Shown here in pieces: positions 33,093 to 43,060 of a stretch of DNA of 43,795 nt. Location of the stretch: positions 1 through 43,795 of the forward strand of contig JAHCRH010000005.1 in assembly GCA_020148025.1 (NCBI GenBank). The letters run 5' to 3'. Source of the stretch: Patescibacteria group bacterium (GTDB lineage Bacteria; Patescibacteriota; Minisyncoccia; Minisyncoccales; JAHCRE01). The translations under genes were made by a program, and so were the position numbers. Within the stretch, counting starts at the first letter, position 1; each line of letters starts with the position of its first letter. The notes under the pieces are model-generated. The model made no database searches, was not told the DNA's origin, and saw nothing but the letters and a program-made list of their open reading frames with translations.

Positions 33093-35411
33093 ATGAGAAT
33101 TCCATTCAAAACTCGATCTCTTAAAATAGCTAATCTCTGCCAAAAAATTAGCAAGATTATAATTTACTCTTTGGTATTTTTATTGCCGATCTTTTTTTCC
33201 CCTTTTACTTTAGACATCCTTGATTTTAATAAACAGATATTGCTAATTATTTTAGTTTCTATTGCCCTTTTGTTTTGGCTAGTAAAGATTTTGATTTCAG
33301 ATAGACTCGAGCTCAACTTCAGTTTTCTAAATATTCCGGTTTTAACTTTTTTTCTAATTTATGGCTTTTCAGCAGTCTTTTCTCAATGGCGATACCCCAG
33401 TTTTTGGGGCTGGCCACTCAATGTTAGTCAGGGTTTTTTAACACTGCTTTATTTTCTGATTTTTTATTTTTTGATTGCTAATATTTTTGCTAAAAAAAGA
33501 GAGATCTTCTGGCTTCTCTTTCTTTTTGTTATTTCCGGAGCAATAGCTGCTTTGTTTTCAATCTCCCAGATTTTTGGTAAATTCCCTCTGCCCTGGGATT
33601 TTGCTAAACTCACCTCTTTTAATACCATTGGAACCCTAAATTCACTTTCAATATTTATAGCTTCTCTTTCACCCCTGGTAATTCCCCTGATTTTTTTAGC
33701 TGAAAAAAAGTTGATTAGACGAATACTAACAATTTCTGTCTTTATTTTCTTGATTTATCTTATTTTGGTTAATTTTTGGATAGCCTGGATAGTTTTAATT
33801 TTAGGTATCTCAATTCTTTTTATTTTTGGTATTTTAAATCTCAAGAAAACTGGCGAGAGTTATTTAATTTGGTTGCCGATGCTTCTTTTAATTATTAGCC
33901 TTTTCTTTTTAGTCTTTAGAATTTCTTTAATCCAAATTCCAATCGAGGTCTTACCAGCTCAAAGAACAGAATTAAATATTGCCAAAAGCGTTCTTTCTAA
34001 AAACCTATTTCTGGGAACAGGTCCCGCAACCTTTATTTTTAGTTATTCAAATTTCAAACCCGTTGAGATAAACCAGACAATTTTTTGGAACATCCGATTT
34101 GCCAGTGGTGCCTCAGAAGTCCTTGATAAACTAATTACTACTGGAATTTTAGGAATTGCCGCTCTATTTTTCATCTTTGGGATATTTCTTTGGTCAGGCT
34201 TTAAACATCTAAGAGAGAAGATTACAAGAAAGGATAAAGATTGGCTACTTCCTTTGGGAGTTTTTTCCAGCTTTCTTGGTTTAGTTTTTAGCCAATTTCT
34301 CTATCCCTCTAATCTTACTTGGCTGTTTTTCTTTTGGTTGTTATTGGGAGTTTTTGTTGCCCTATTTCCAAAAATAAAAAGCTGGGCTTTTAAATCTCCT
34401 CCTTTAGTTTTGGTAGGTCTTTGTGTGTTAATTTTTCTCTTGGGGATAGGGCTTTCTTTTGCTGGATTCGAGCATTATCTTGCTGAGATAAAATATCTTC
34501 AGGGCTTGGAAGCTTGGCGACAGGGTCAGACAAGCCAGGCAATTAATTATTTAAGAAAGGCAATTGATTTGAATTCTGGTTTAGATAGTTATTGGAGAGA
34601 TCTCTCTCAGCTTTATTTAGTTAGATTAAATGAGATCTCGCCTAGGGTAGATTTATCGCCAGAGGAAACCGGAGATTTAATCAATAGTATGTTGGATTCT
34701 TCAAGAAGAGCAACTGAGATTTCCCCCCAAAATGTGGCCAATTGGAACGTTAGGGCATTTATCTATCAAAATTTAATTGGTCTAGTCGAAGGAGCTGAGG
34801 ATTGGGCCCTTGGAAATTTCAAAAAAGCTGCAGACCTCGAGCCTAAAAATCCCTATATCTTTACTGAGATTGGCAAAACCTATCTTATTAAGGCCGATAT
34901 TTCTACTCAATTGGGAAACGAGGAGGAGAAAACTGAAAATTTGGCTCTGGCCCAAAAGAATTTTCAAAAAGCTCTGGAATTAAAATCAGATTACGCCCCC
35001 GCTCATTTTCAAATTGCTATGATCTATGTCAGACAGGGTAAAACAAAAGAGGCGATCGAGAAGTTAGAAGTAACAAAATTAGTCACCCCCCTTGACATCG
35101 GTTTAGCTTTCCAGCTTGGACTTTTATATTACAATGATAATCAGTTGAATTTAGCTAAGGCTGAGTTTGAGCAAGCAGTAAGCATTGATGAGAATTATTC
35201 CAATGCCCGCTATTTTTTAGGATTGATTTATGACCGGCAGGGAAACAAAGATAAAGCCATTAAGCAATTTGAAAGAGTTGAAAAGTTAAATCCTGATAAC
35301 CTGGAAGTGAAGAGGATTCTAGTCAATTTAAGAAAGGGTTTACCGGCTTTAGAAGGGATTCAACCCCCGGAACTACCAATTGAAGAGGCACCACCAGAGA
35401 TAGAAAAATAA
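33093..35411 (+). CDS. O-antigen ligase/polymerase-like membrane protein with TPR tail
   Basis: 772 aa. About twelve hydrophobic helices in residues 1-460, with the Wzy_C-like loop region (FLGTGPATFIFSYSNF...INQTIFWNIRFASGASEV) around 300-350. The C-terminal 300 residues form tetratricopeptide repeats (for example YFLGLIYDRQGNKDKAIKQF and AIDLNSGLDSYWRDLSQLYL) and a Pro/Glu-rich end. Such proteins ligate or polymerise surface glycans, with the TPR part facing the outside or binding partners. It sits in one transcriptional direction with rodA. Confidence 0.8.
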   Translation: MRIPFKTRSLKIANLCQKISKIIIYSLVFLLPIFFSPFTLDILDFNKQILLIILVSIALLFWLVKILISDRLELNFSFLNIPVLTFFLIYGFSAVFSQWRYPSFWGWPLNVSQGFLTLLYFLIFYFLIANIFAKKREIFWLLFLFVISGAIAALFSISQIFGKFPLPWDFAKLTSFNTIGTLNSLSIFIASLSPLVIPLIFLAEKKLIRRILTISVFIFLIYLILVNFWIAWIVLILGISILFIFGILNLKKTGESYLIWLPMLLLIISLFFLVFRISLIQIPIEVLPAQRTELNIAKSVLSKNLFLGTGPATFIFSYSNFKPVEINQTIFWNIRFASGASEVLDKLITTGILGIAALFFIFGIFLWSGFKHLREKITRKDKDWLLPLGVFSSFLGLVFSQFLYPSNLTWLFFFWLLLGVFVALFPKIKSWAFKSPPLVLVGLCVLIFLLGIGLSFAGFEHYLAEIKYLQGLEAWRQGQTSQAINYLRKAIDLNSGLDSYWRDLSQLYLVRLNEISPRVDLSPEETGDLINSMLDSSRRATEISPQNVANWNVRAFIYQNLIGLVEGAEDWALGNFKKAADLEPKNPYIFTEIGKTYLIKADISTQLGNEEEKTENLALAQKNFQKALELKSDYAPAHFQIAMIYVRQGKTKEAIEKLEVTKLVTPLDIGLAFQLGLLYYNDNQLNLAKAEFEQAVSIDENYSNARYFLGLIYDRQGNKDKAIKQFERVEKLNPDNLEVKRILVNLRKGLPALEGIQPPELPIEEAPPEIEK

Positions 35412-35431
35412 AAAGTTTAAAGTAGTGGTTT

Positions 35432-35606
35432 GACCCCCCACCTATTTTGTCGTTTAATTTACTGGCGGCACACTAAAAGAATAGTTTGTTCTCCTAGGGG
35501 AGGACCGGGCTATTCGCCCACCGTGTGCCGCAGAATTTAAACACACTTTTCCGTTGTATTTCTGTAAAAACATGAATTGAGAGAAAAAATAGGTGGGAGG
35601 GTTGAC
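35432..35606. repeat. Nested inverted-repeat element upstream of rpoB
   Basis: No gene in 35412-35757. Outer arms CCACCTATTTT (left, after a C-run) and AAAATAGGTGGGAGGG (right). Inner perfect 9-bp arms GCGGCACAC (35465-35473) and GTGTGCCGC (35523-35531), extended outward by GTTTAA/TTAAAC. The centre carries CTCC-TAGG-GGAG and GGGC-TATTC-GCCC. It looks like a multibranched RNA or a MITE with nested insertion. Confidence 0.7.
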
Positions 35607-35629
35607 AAATTTTAGATTGGGAGTAAAAT
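35602..35629 (+). promoter_or_regulatory. Promoter of rpoBC
   Basis: TTGACA (35602-35607), 16-nt spacer, TAAAAT (35624-35629). It begins at the right end of the inverted-repeat element; the leader to the rpoB ATG is about 120 nt. Confidence 0.7.
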
Positions 35630-35715
35630 TAAAAATATCCAATTTAATTTTTTCTCACTTTTTAGTTTTAATTTGCCCTAAAAATAAAAATAGAGGGTAA
35701 TTTTAAATTTAATTT

Positions 35716-35750
35716 CCGTTCGCCTTGCTTCATAAGGCGGAGCGGGCGGG
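35716..35750. repeat. Palindrome just upstream of the rpoB start
   Basis: CGCCTT-GCTTCAT-AAGGCG (35721-35739) inside a wider CCG...CGG pairing, then AGCGGGCGGG. The GC-rich style matches the dispersed elements in valS and rpoB. The ORF-track start of rpoB lies inside it. Confidence 0.6.
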
Positions 35751-35757
35751 ATTGAAA

Positions 35758-38700
35758 ATGAAATTTAAAGATTTTTCGAAATCAAAAATTTCTCTACCCT
35801 TACCCTATTTACTCTCAATTCAAAAAGAAAGCTGGCAGAGATTTTGGGAGAGAGATTTAAAAGAGCTTTTTTTAGAAATATCGCCTATTCGAGATTATAC
35901 CGGAAAAGAGTTAGAACTCTGGTTTTTAGATTATAAATTGGATGAGCCTAAATATAAGACTGAGTTGGAAGCTAAAGAGAATAATGATTCCTATGAAGCA
36001 GCCTTGCGAGTTAAAGTAAGATTAGTCAACCTCAAGACAAAAGAAATTAAAGAGCAAGAAGTCTTTTTAACTGATTTCCCCTTGATGACCAAAAGGGGAA
36101 CTTTTACTGTTAATGGAATAGAAAGAGTAGTTATTTCCCAGCTTATTCGTTCCCCCGGTGCCTTTTTTACTTCTCGGATGATTAGGGGTGAAACTTATTT
36201 TGGGGCAAAAATCATTCCTAATCGGGGAGCTTGGCTTGAATTCGGAACTGAGTCCTCCGGTTTTATTGGAGTTAAGATTGACCGGAAAAGAAAGGTAGCA
36301 GCCACTACTTTGTTGAGAGCTTTTCTTCCCTCTCTAGAAGACCCTCTTACTAAAGAAGAAAAAGAAGAAATAGAAAAAGATTACAAAGAATATACTAAGA
36401 AAAAAGAGTTCCCAGAAGGATTTTTAAAAGAGCATGATCTAAAATTAGCTAAATTTTATAGAGAGAACATAAAAAAAATAGGTAAAAGAAGATTCTGTAG
36501 TTTTACAGAAGAAGCTGATGAAGCAAGAATGCCCAAGAACTACAGAGAGGAAATTAGAAAGAGATGGGATGAACTTATAAAAGAAATAACTGAAAGAATG
36601 AAGGGGATAGATGATATAAAAAATGAGCTCGAAAAATCATTATTTAAGACATTGAAACTCCACAAACTAGTTACTGATCTAAGAATTAAAAAACTATTTC
36701 AAGATGTTGAGACAGGCGAAATTAAATACATCTCAGAGACAATAAAAAGAGACTCCACTAAAAATCAAGCCGAAGCCTTAATTGAGATCTATCAACATTT
36801 AAGACCGGGTGATTTAGCCACTGCTGAGACAGCTAGAGAGCTGATTGATAATATGTTCTTTAATTTTGAAAGGTATGATTTGTCAAAAGTAGGGAGGTGG
36901 CGAATGTGGCAGAGACTACCGGAATTAAAGTCAAAAGTCCCGCCCCGAAGGGGCGAGGCTCTCGCCTCGTCTTCGCCGAGGCGAAGCGGGCGCTCAATGA
37001 AATTGAGCGGCAAAATCCAAAATCCAAAACTTGAAGAAGAAATTACCAGATCAGATAGGGTTTTGGATCCTGCAGACATTGTGGCTGTTTTGAGAGAAAT
37101 TATTAGGTTAAATAATGACCCTGAAGGGAAACCTGATCAGATTGATCATTTAGGCAATCGGCGAGTAAGAACTTTGAATGAACTCTTACAAAATCGATTA
37201 AGGGTGGGTTTGATGAGAATGGCCAGGATCATCAAAGACCGAATGGCTACCTTAGATATTTCTACCTTAACCCCGGTTCAATTGATTAATTCCCGACCAT
37301 TTATAGCGATAGTTAAAGAATTCTTTACCTTTTCTCAGCTCGCTCAGTTTATGGACAACGAAAATCCTCTGGCTGAATTAGAGCACAAAAGAAGACTATC
37401 AGCTACCGGACCGGGTGGTTTAACTCGAGAAAGAGCTGGGTTTGAGGTTAGAGATGTTCAACCCTCCCATTATGGAAGGATTTGTCCTATTCAAACTCCT
37501 GAAGGGCCAAACGTTGGATTAATTAACCATTTGGCCGGTTTTGCTCGAATTAATCCCTATGGTTTTATTGAGACTCCTTATTTCAAGGTGAAAAATGGAA
37601 GGGTTACTTCAGAAATTTGTTATCTTAATGCCTATGAAGAAGAAAAATATAATATTGCCCACGGAGGAGTGCTAATCGATGAGAAAGGCAAAATTGTCCC
37701 CAAAAAAGTTGAAGCCAGAATAAGAGGTAAGCCAGGAATAATTGATAGAGAAAAAATTGATTTTTTTGATGTTTCTCCTGCCCAATCAATTTCTATCGCT
37801 ACTTCTTGCATTCCGTTTTTACAAAATGATGATGCCAACCGAGCCTTAATGGGATCAAATATGCAAAGACAGTCTGTTCCTCTTCTTGGGCCAGAGGTTC
37901 CCTTAGTCATTACTGGGGGAGAAAAGAGAGTAGCTAGAGATTCTGGTCAGGAAATAATTGCCGAGGAGGAGGGGATCGTTACTGAAGTCGATGCTGATCA
38001 TATTAAAATTAGAGGTAAAAAGGGAGAAAAAAAATATCCTCTGCAAACTTTTATTCAGACCAATCAATTCACTTGTTTCCATCAAAAACCCTCAGTTAAA
38101 AAGAGGAAGATTGTTAAAAAAGGAGACATTTTAACTGACGGAGGGGGAATAACTCGGGGACATCTAGCTTTGGGCCGGAATATTTTGGTTGCCTTCATGT
38201 CCTGGCGGGGAGGAACTTTTGAAGATGCAATTTTGATTTCTGAAAGATTAGTCAGAAACGATGTTTATACCTCAATTCATATTGAGGATTTTAGTTGTGA
38301 TGTTCGAGAAACTAAATTGGGGCCAGAGATTACAACCTGTGATATTCCCAATGTTTCAGAAGAAAAATTGAGGAATTTAGACGAAGAAGGTTTAATCAGG
38401 ATTGGAGCTGAAATTGGTCCAAATGATATTTTAGTTGGGAAGATTTCTCCCAAAGGAGAAGTTGATCTAACTGCTGAGGAAAGATTATTAAGAGCTATTT
38501 TTGGAGAAAAAGCCAGAGAGGTTAAAGACACCTCTTTGTTGATGGAACATGGTAAACAGGGAAGGGTAATTAATGTGAAGATTTTTTCTAGAGAATCGGG
38601 TCATAGACTTGACCCTGGAGTGATAAAAAGAATTGATGTTAAAGTAGCGGAGATCAGAAAAATTCAGGCAGGTGACAAGCTTGCTGGTCGCCATGGGAAT

Positions 38701-39363
38701 AAGGGGGTGGTTTCTATGGTTTTACCAATTGAAGATATGCCATTTTTAGAAGATGGAACTCCAGTTGATATTATTCTAAATCCCTTAAGCATTGTCTCTC
38801 GAATGAACATTGGTCAAGTTTTGGAAGCTCATTTAGGAATAGCGGCCAAAAAATTGGGCTATATTGCTATTTCTCCGGCCTTAGCCGGAGCGACCGAGGA
38901 AGAGATTAAAGAAGAACTTAGAAAAGCTGGGTTGCCAGAAGACGGAAAGATTACTCTTTATGACGGCCGAACCGGTCTACCTTTTCCAGAGAAAATTACT
39001 GTAGGTTTCGTTTATATGATGAAATTAATTCATATGGTTACCGATAAAATTCATACCAGATCAATTGGGCCTTATTCTCTAATTACCCAGCAGCCCTTAG
39101 GGGGAAAGGCCCAATTTGGGGGTCAAAGATTTGGAGAAATGGAAGTTTGGGCTTTAGAAGGACATGGGGCAGCCCATACCTTACAGGAAATGTTGACTAT
39201 TAAATCCGATGACGTTCAGGGCCGGGCAGCTGCCTATCAGGCCATCTTAAAAGGAGAACCAATTAGACATCCTAACATTCCTGCTTCTTTAAATTTACTT
39301 ATCAATGAATTAAAAGCTTTAGGATTAAATGTTGAGATAAAAGAAAAACCCAAAGAAGATTAA
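35758..39363 (+). CDS. rpoB: RNA polymerase beta subunit, with repeat insertion
   Basis: 1201 aa from ATG 35758 (MKFKDFSKSKISLPLPYLLS). Landmarks: GTFTVNGIERVVISQLIRSPG; rifampicin region FFTFSQLAQFMDNENPLAEL with KRRLSATGPGGL; YGRICPIQTPEGPNVGLINH; GDKLAGRHGNKGVVS; C-terminal EMEVWALEGHGAAHTLQEML. Between the beta lobe helix (RMWQRLPELKSK) and RVLDPADIVAVL about 33 residues (PPRRGEALASSSPRRSGRS and following) are encoded by three palindromes plus a 7-nt array; other RpoB proteins join these parts directly. Co-transcribed with rpoC from the promoter at 35602. Confidence 0.97.
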   Translation: MKFKDFSKSKISLPLPYLLSIQKESWQRFWERDLKELFLEISPIRDYTGKELELWFLDYKLDEPKYKTELEAKENNDSYEAALRVKVRLVNLKTKEIKEQEVFLTDFPLMTKRGTFTVNGIERVVISQLIRSPGAFFTSRMIRGETYFGAKIIPNRGAWLEFGTESSGFIGVKIDRKRKVAATTLLRAFLPSLEDPLTKEEKEEIEKDYKEYTKKKEFPEGFLKEHDLKLAKFYRENIKKIGKRRFCSFTEEADEARMPKNYREEIRKRWDELIKEITERMKGIDDIKNELEKSLFKTLKLHKLVTDLRIKKLFQDVETGEIKYISETIKRDSTKNQAEALIEIYQHLRPGDLATAETARELIDNMFFNFERYDLSKVGRWRMWQRLPELKSKVPPRRGEALASSSPRRSGRSMKLSGKIQNPKLEEEITRSDRVLDPADIVAVLREIIRLNNDPEGKPDQIDHLGNRRVRTLNELLQNRLRVGLMRMARIIKDRMATLDISTLTPVQLINSRPFIAIVKEFFTFSQLAQFMDNENPLAELEHKRRLSATGPGGLTRERAGFEVRDVQPSHYGRICPIQTPEGPNVGLINHLAGFARINPYGFIETPYFKVKNGRVTSEICYLNAYEEEKYNIAHGGVLIDEKGKIVPKKVEARIRGKPGIIDREKIDFFDVSPAQSISIATSCIPFLQNDDANRALMGSNMQRQSVPLLGPEVPLVITGGEKRVARDSGQEIIAEEEGIVTEVDADHIKIRGKKGEKKYPLQTFIQTNQFTCFHQKPSVKKRKIVKKGDILTDGGGITRGHLALGRNILVAFMSWRGGTFEDAILISERLVRNDVYTSIHIEDFSCDVRETKLGPEITTCDIPNVSEEKLRNLDEEGLIRIGAEIGPNDILVGKISPKGEVDLTAEERLLRAIFGEKAREVKDTSLLMEHGKQGRVINVKIFSRESGHRLDPGVIKRIDVKVAEIRKIQAGDKLAGRHGNKGVVSMVLPIEDMPFLEDGTPVDIILNPLSIVSRMNIGQVLEAHLGIAAKKLGYIAISPALAGATEEEIKEELRKAGLPEDGKITLYDGRTGLPFPEKITVGFVYMMKLIHMVTDKIHTRSIGPYSLITQQPLGGKAQFGGQRFGEMEVWALEGHGAAHTLQEMLTIKSDDVQGRAAAYQAILKGEPIRHPNIPASLNLLINELKALGLNVEIKEKPKED
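36938..37032. repeat. RPE-like palindromic element plus 7-nt array inserted in rpoB
   Basis: Hairpins CGCCCC-GAA-GGGGCG (36941-36955), TCGCCTCG-TCTTCGC-CGAGGCGA (36962-36984), CGCTCAAT-GAA-ATTGAGCG (36991-37009); outer CCCGC/GCGGG. Then AAAATCC AAAATCC AAAACTT. The first two hairpins are homologous to the valS element but lie in the opposite orientation relative to the host gene. Confidence 0.9.
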
Positions 39364-39425
39364 AGTTGAAAGTTGAAAGTTGAAAGATTAAAGTTAACTT
39401 AAATCTTAAATCTTTAATCTTAAAT
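39362..39425. repeat. 7-nt array with inverted arms between rpoB and rpoC
   Basis: AAAGTTG three times, AAAGATT, AAAGTTA; then CTTAAAT CTTAAAT CTTTAAT CTTAAAT and the rpoC ATG. Centre AAAGTTAACTT is palindromic. It fills the whole rpoB-rpoC gap; no Shine-Dalgarno. Confidence 0.9.
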
Positions 39426-39430
39426 CTATT

Positions 39431-42400
39431 ATGAGAGCAGCTGATCTTAAATCAATAAAAATTCGCTTAGCTTCACCAGAAGAAATTTTATCTTGGTCTC
39501 ATGGTGAGGTAACTAAACCTGAAACCATCAATTACCGAACTCAGAGAGCGGAAAAAGATGGTCTTTTTTGTGAAAGAATTTTCGGCCCAACTAAAGATTA
39601 CCAATGCTATTGCGGTAAATATAAGAGAATTCGTTATAAAGGAATAATTTGCGATCGTTGCGGAGTAGAAGTAACAAAATCTTCAGTCAGACGAGAAAGG
39701 ATGGGCCATATCAAATTGGCCTCACCGGTTTCTCATATTTGGTTTTTAAGAGGAGTACCGTCGCGAACGGGAATAATTTTAGATATTTCTTTACCTAAGT
39801 TAGAAAGGGTGATTTATTTTGCTGCTTATATTATCACAAAAGTTGATGAAGGGGCTAAAAAAAAGGTTTTAGAAGAGATTGAGAAAGAATACAAAAGAAA
39901 GCTCAAGGCTCGAAGCTCAAAACTAAAAACTAAAAAAGAAAGAAATAAGGTTTTAGAAGAATTAAAAAATGCCAGAGATGAAGCTAGAGAGGAAGTGTTA
40001 GGCTTGAAACCCTTGAAAATTCTTTCTGAGGTGGGATATCACAACCTTTCTTTAAAATATGGAGAGGTTTTTGAAGCAGGAACAGGGGCAGAAACTCTAA
40101 GGAAAATTTTTGAGCAAATAGATTTTAAAAAAGAAATTAGCAGATTGAAAAAAGAAATAGGAAAGGCTTCAGCAATAAGCCGAAGAAAAATTTTAAGGAG
40201 ATTAAAACTTTTCCAGTCAATGTTAAATGCAAAATTGAGACCAGAATGGATGTTCCTGACTGTTTTACCGGTTTTACCACCGGATTTAAGACCAATGGTT
40301 CAGTTGGATGGTGGTCGTTATGCCTCCTCTGATTTAAATGATCTTTACAGAAGAGTAATTAATCGGAACAACCGTTTGAAATATCTTTTAGAAATTGCAG
40401 CCCCTGAAGTTATTGTTAGAAATGAAAAAAGAATGTTGCAGGAAGCAGTTGATGCTCTGATTGATAATGGAATGAGAAAGGGAGTAATTACCAGGGCAAC
40501 CACTGGAGGAAGAAGGCTCTTGAAATCTTTAGCTGATATGTTGAAAGGAAAACAAGGGAGATTCAGGCAGAATCTTTTAGGTAAAAGAGTTGATTATTCA
40601 GGCAGATCGGTGATTGTTGTCGGACCAAAATTAAAACTTCATCAGTGCGGTCTTCCTAAAAAGATGGCCTTGGAATTATTTAAACCCTTTATTATTAAAA
40701 GAATTTTAGATAAAGAATTGGCTTATAATGTGAGAGCAGCCTCAAGATTAATTGAGCAGGAGACCGAGGAAGTTTGGGCAATCTTAGAGGAAGTAGTTAA
40801 AGATAAATTGATTTTGTTAAATCGAGCTCCAACCTTACATCGATTAGGAATTCAGGCTTTCCAACCAATATTAATTGAAGGAGAGGCAATTCAAGTTCAT
40901 CCTTTAGTTTGTAAGGCCTTTAATGCTGATTTTGATGGCGATCAAATGGCTGTTCATTTACCTTTATCCGCTGAGGCCCAAAAAGAGGCTAAAGAAATAA
41001 TGTTGTCTACCTTAAATCCTTTGAAACCAGCCACTGGTATTCCGATTGTTACCCCTACTCAAGATATTATCCTTGGCTGCTATTTTTTAACTAAAATCAA
41101 AGAAAAAACTAAAGGGGAGGGGAAGATCTTTGGAAATTTTCAGGAGGCCGTCTTAGCTTATGAATTTGGCGCGGTTGATTTAAGAACCAGAATTAAGGTT
41201 AGAATGAAGAATTTAGAATTTTTAAAGACCTCGGTTGGGCGAATTATTTTTAATGAAACTTTGCCCGCCAGCCTCCGCTTCATTAATGAAGTGATAAATT
41301 CAAAGAAATTAGAAAAAGTGATAAGTGAAATCATTGGAAATTTTGGAATAGAAAGATCGACTGCCACCTTAGATAAAGTTAAAGATCTGGGATTTAAATA
41401 CGCTACTATCTTAGGTTTATCCTGGGGGATGGATGACTTAAAGATTCCTCAAGAAAAAGAGAAATTAATTAAAGAGGCAGAAAAAGAAATAGAGATGGTT
41501 GGAGAACATTTCAAAAAAGGGCTGCTTACCGAAGAAGAAAAATATCTAAAGACAATCGAAGTTTGGCAAAAAACAAAATCAAAAATTGAAGAAATTGTTC
41601 CAAGGACATTACCATCTGAAGGTTCAGTATTTTCAATCATTGATTCCGGAGCGAAAGGTTCTTGGGTTCAACCGGTCCAGATGTGTGGAATGAAGGGTTT
41701 AGTAATTAATCCAATGGGACAGATTATTAAACTTCCAATCAAAAGTTCTTATAAAGAAGGATTTAATGTTTTAGAATATTTCATTTCTACCCATGGAGCA
41801 AGAAAGGGAACGGTTGATACGGCCCTCCGTACCTCTACCGCTGGCTACTTAACCAGAAGACTCATTGATGTTGCCCATGAGACGGTAATAACCGAGGAAG
41901 ATTGTCATGACGAGAAAGGGATTGAAATATTCAGGGAAGATGCTGAAGAAATTGGCCAGAATTTTATCTTCAAGATTTCAGGAAGAACAGTTTTAGAGGA
42001 TGTTAAGGATAAAAAAAGAAAAATTGTAAAGCGGGGCGAGGTCATTGATTGGAAAAAGGCAGAAGCCATAATTAAATCAGGGGTTAAAAAAATCAGGGTT
42101 CGTTCTCCTCTAAGTTGTAAATCGATCAGGGGAATTTGTCAGAAATGTTATGGCTGGGATTTAGGTTTAAATCAGCTGATTAAATTAGGAGAGGCAGTGG
42201 GAATTGTCGCTGCCCAGGCAATTGGTGAGCCAGGAACTCAATTGACGATGAGAACTTTTCATACTGGCGGTGTGGCTGGGGGAGGAGATATTACTTTTGG
42301 ATTACCGAGGGTGGAGGAGATTTTTGAGGCCAGAACATTAGCTGAAAGGGGGGCAATTTCTAAAGTTGATGGAAAAGTGACTGGAATAACAAAAGAAGGG

Positions 42401-43042
42401 GTAATTAAAGTGAGATCTAAAAAAGGTAATCCTCGATTAAAGAAAAAAGAAATTTTAGAATATGCCTCTGGGGATATTCGCCAAGGAGTTGTCGAATATA
42501 AAATTTCTCCCCAAATGGCTATTTGGGTCAAACCGGGCCAAGAGATTAAAAAAGGTCAACAGCTCTCAGAAGGAAGATTAGACCTGAGAGAACTATTTGA
42601 ACTTAGAGGTAAAACTGGGGTCCAAAGATATATTATTAAAGAAATTCAGAGAATCTATGTTTCCCAGGGAGCAATTATTCATGATAAGCATCTTGAGGTA
42701 ATTGTTCGCCAAATGTTCTCCCGGCTAAGAATTCGAGAAGGCGGTGATAGTTCTTTTGTTTCTGGCGAAATTATTGAGAGACCAAAATTTTTAGAGGAGA
42801 ATAAAATTTTAAGAAAGGAAAAGAAAAAGACAGCTACGGGAACGCCCATTTTACTCGGAATGTCCCGAGTGGCTTTAACCGCAGATTCATTTTTATCAGC
42901 TGCTTCTTTTCAAGAGACTACTCGAGTTTTAATTAAAGCTGCTATCGGAGGAAAAGAAGATAAACTTCGAGGTTTGAAGGAAAATGTGATCATTGGGAAG
43001 TTAATTCCCGCCGGTACTGGTTTTCAAAAACAAAAGAAATAA
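39431..43042 (+). CDS. rpoC: RNA polymerase beta' subunit
   Basis: 1203 aa. Zinc finger [37 protein letters not shown], catalytic [12 protein letters not shown], bridge-helix/trigger-loop region with [20 protein letters not shown], second zinc site with [26 protein letters not shown], and C-terminal [13 protein letters not shown] small 7-nt array adds [12 protein letters not shown] in the clamp coiled region (about 157-169). Otherwise normal in length and motifs. Confidence 0.98.
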   Translation: MRAADLKSIKIRLASPEEILSWSHGEVTKPETINYRTQRAEKDGLFCERIFGPTKDYQCYCGKYKRIRYKGIICDRCGVEVTKSSVRRERMGHIKLASPVSHIWFLRGVPSRTGIILDISLPKLERVIYFAAYIITKVDEGAKKKVLEEIEKEYKRKLKARSSKLKTKKERNKVLEELKNARDEAREEVLGLKPLKILSEVGYHNLSLKYGEVFEAGTGAETLRKIFEQIDFKKEISRLKKEIGKASAISRRKILRRLKLFQSMLNAKLRPEWMFLTVLPVLPPDLRPMVQLDGGRYASSDLNDLYRRVINRNNRLKYLLEIAAPEVIVRNEKRMLQEAVDALIDNGMRKGVITRATTGGRRLLKSLADMLKGKQGRFRQNLLGKRVDYSGRSVIVVGPKLKLHQCGLPKKMALELFKPFIIKRILDKELAYNVRAASRLIEQETEEVWAILEEVVKDKLILLNRAPTLHRLGIQAFQPILIEGEAIQVHPLVCKAFNADFDGDQMAVHLPLSAEAQKEAKEIMLSTLNPLKPATGIPIVTPTQDIILGCYFLTKIKEKTKGEGKIFGNFQEAVLAYEFGAVDLRTRIKVRMKNLEFLKTSVGRIIFNETLPASLRFINEVINSKKLEKVISEIIGNFGIERSTATLDKVKDLGFKYATILGLSWGMDDLKIPQEKEKLIKEAEKEIEMVGEHFKKGLLTEEEKYLKTIEVWQKTKSKIEEIVPRTLPSEGSVFSIIDSGAKGSWVQPVQMCGMKGLVINPMGQIIKLPIKSSYKEGFNVLEYFISTHGARKGTVDTALRTSTAGYLTRRLIDVAHETVITEEDCHDEKGIEIFREDAEEIGQNFIFKISGRTVLEDVKDKKRKIVKRGEVIDWKKAEAIIKSGVKKIRVRSPLSCKSIRGICQKCYGWDLGLNQLIKLGEAVGIVAAQAIGEPGTQLTMRTFHTGGVAGGGDITFGLPRVEEIFEARTLAERGAISKVDGKVTGITKEGVIKVRSKKGNPRLKKKEILEYASGDIRQGVVEYKISPQMAIWVKPGQEIKKGQQLSEGRLDLRELFELRGKTGVQRYIIKEIQRIYVSQGAIIHDKHLEVIVRQMFSRLRIREGGDSSFVSGEIIERPKFLEENKILRKEKKKTATGTPILLGMSRVALTADSFLSAASFQETTRVLIKAAIGGKEDKLRGLKENVIIGKLIPAGTGFQKQKK
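39901..39935. repeat. 7-nt array in rpoC
   Basis: GCTCAAG GCTCGAA GCTCAAA ACTAAAA ACTAAAA, five heptamers in frame. Confidence 0.85.
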
Positions 43043-43045
43043 TAG

Positions 43046-43051
43046 TATAAT
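43046..43051 (+). promoter_or_regulatory. -10 box of ftsK, near-leaderless
   Basis: TATAAT 9 nt before the ATG at 43061; expected leader of about 3 nt. Confidence 0.55.
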
Positions 43052-43060
43052 TAAAAATAG

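Noticed and set aside
35454-35642. 62-aa ORF on the minus strand upstream of rpoB
   Set aside because: It is coded by the nested inverted repeat and overlaps the rpoB promoter; composition is not protein-like.
35725-35757. TTG start of rpoB giving MLHKAERAGLK
   Set aside because: It lies within a GC-rich palindrome; MKFKDFSKSK from 35758 is the natural start.
36792-37079. Minus-strand 95-aa ORF over the rpoB insertion
   Set aside because: A shadow of rpoB created by the palindromic insertion, which reads open on both strands.
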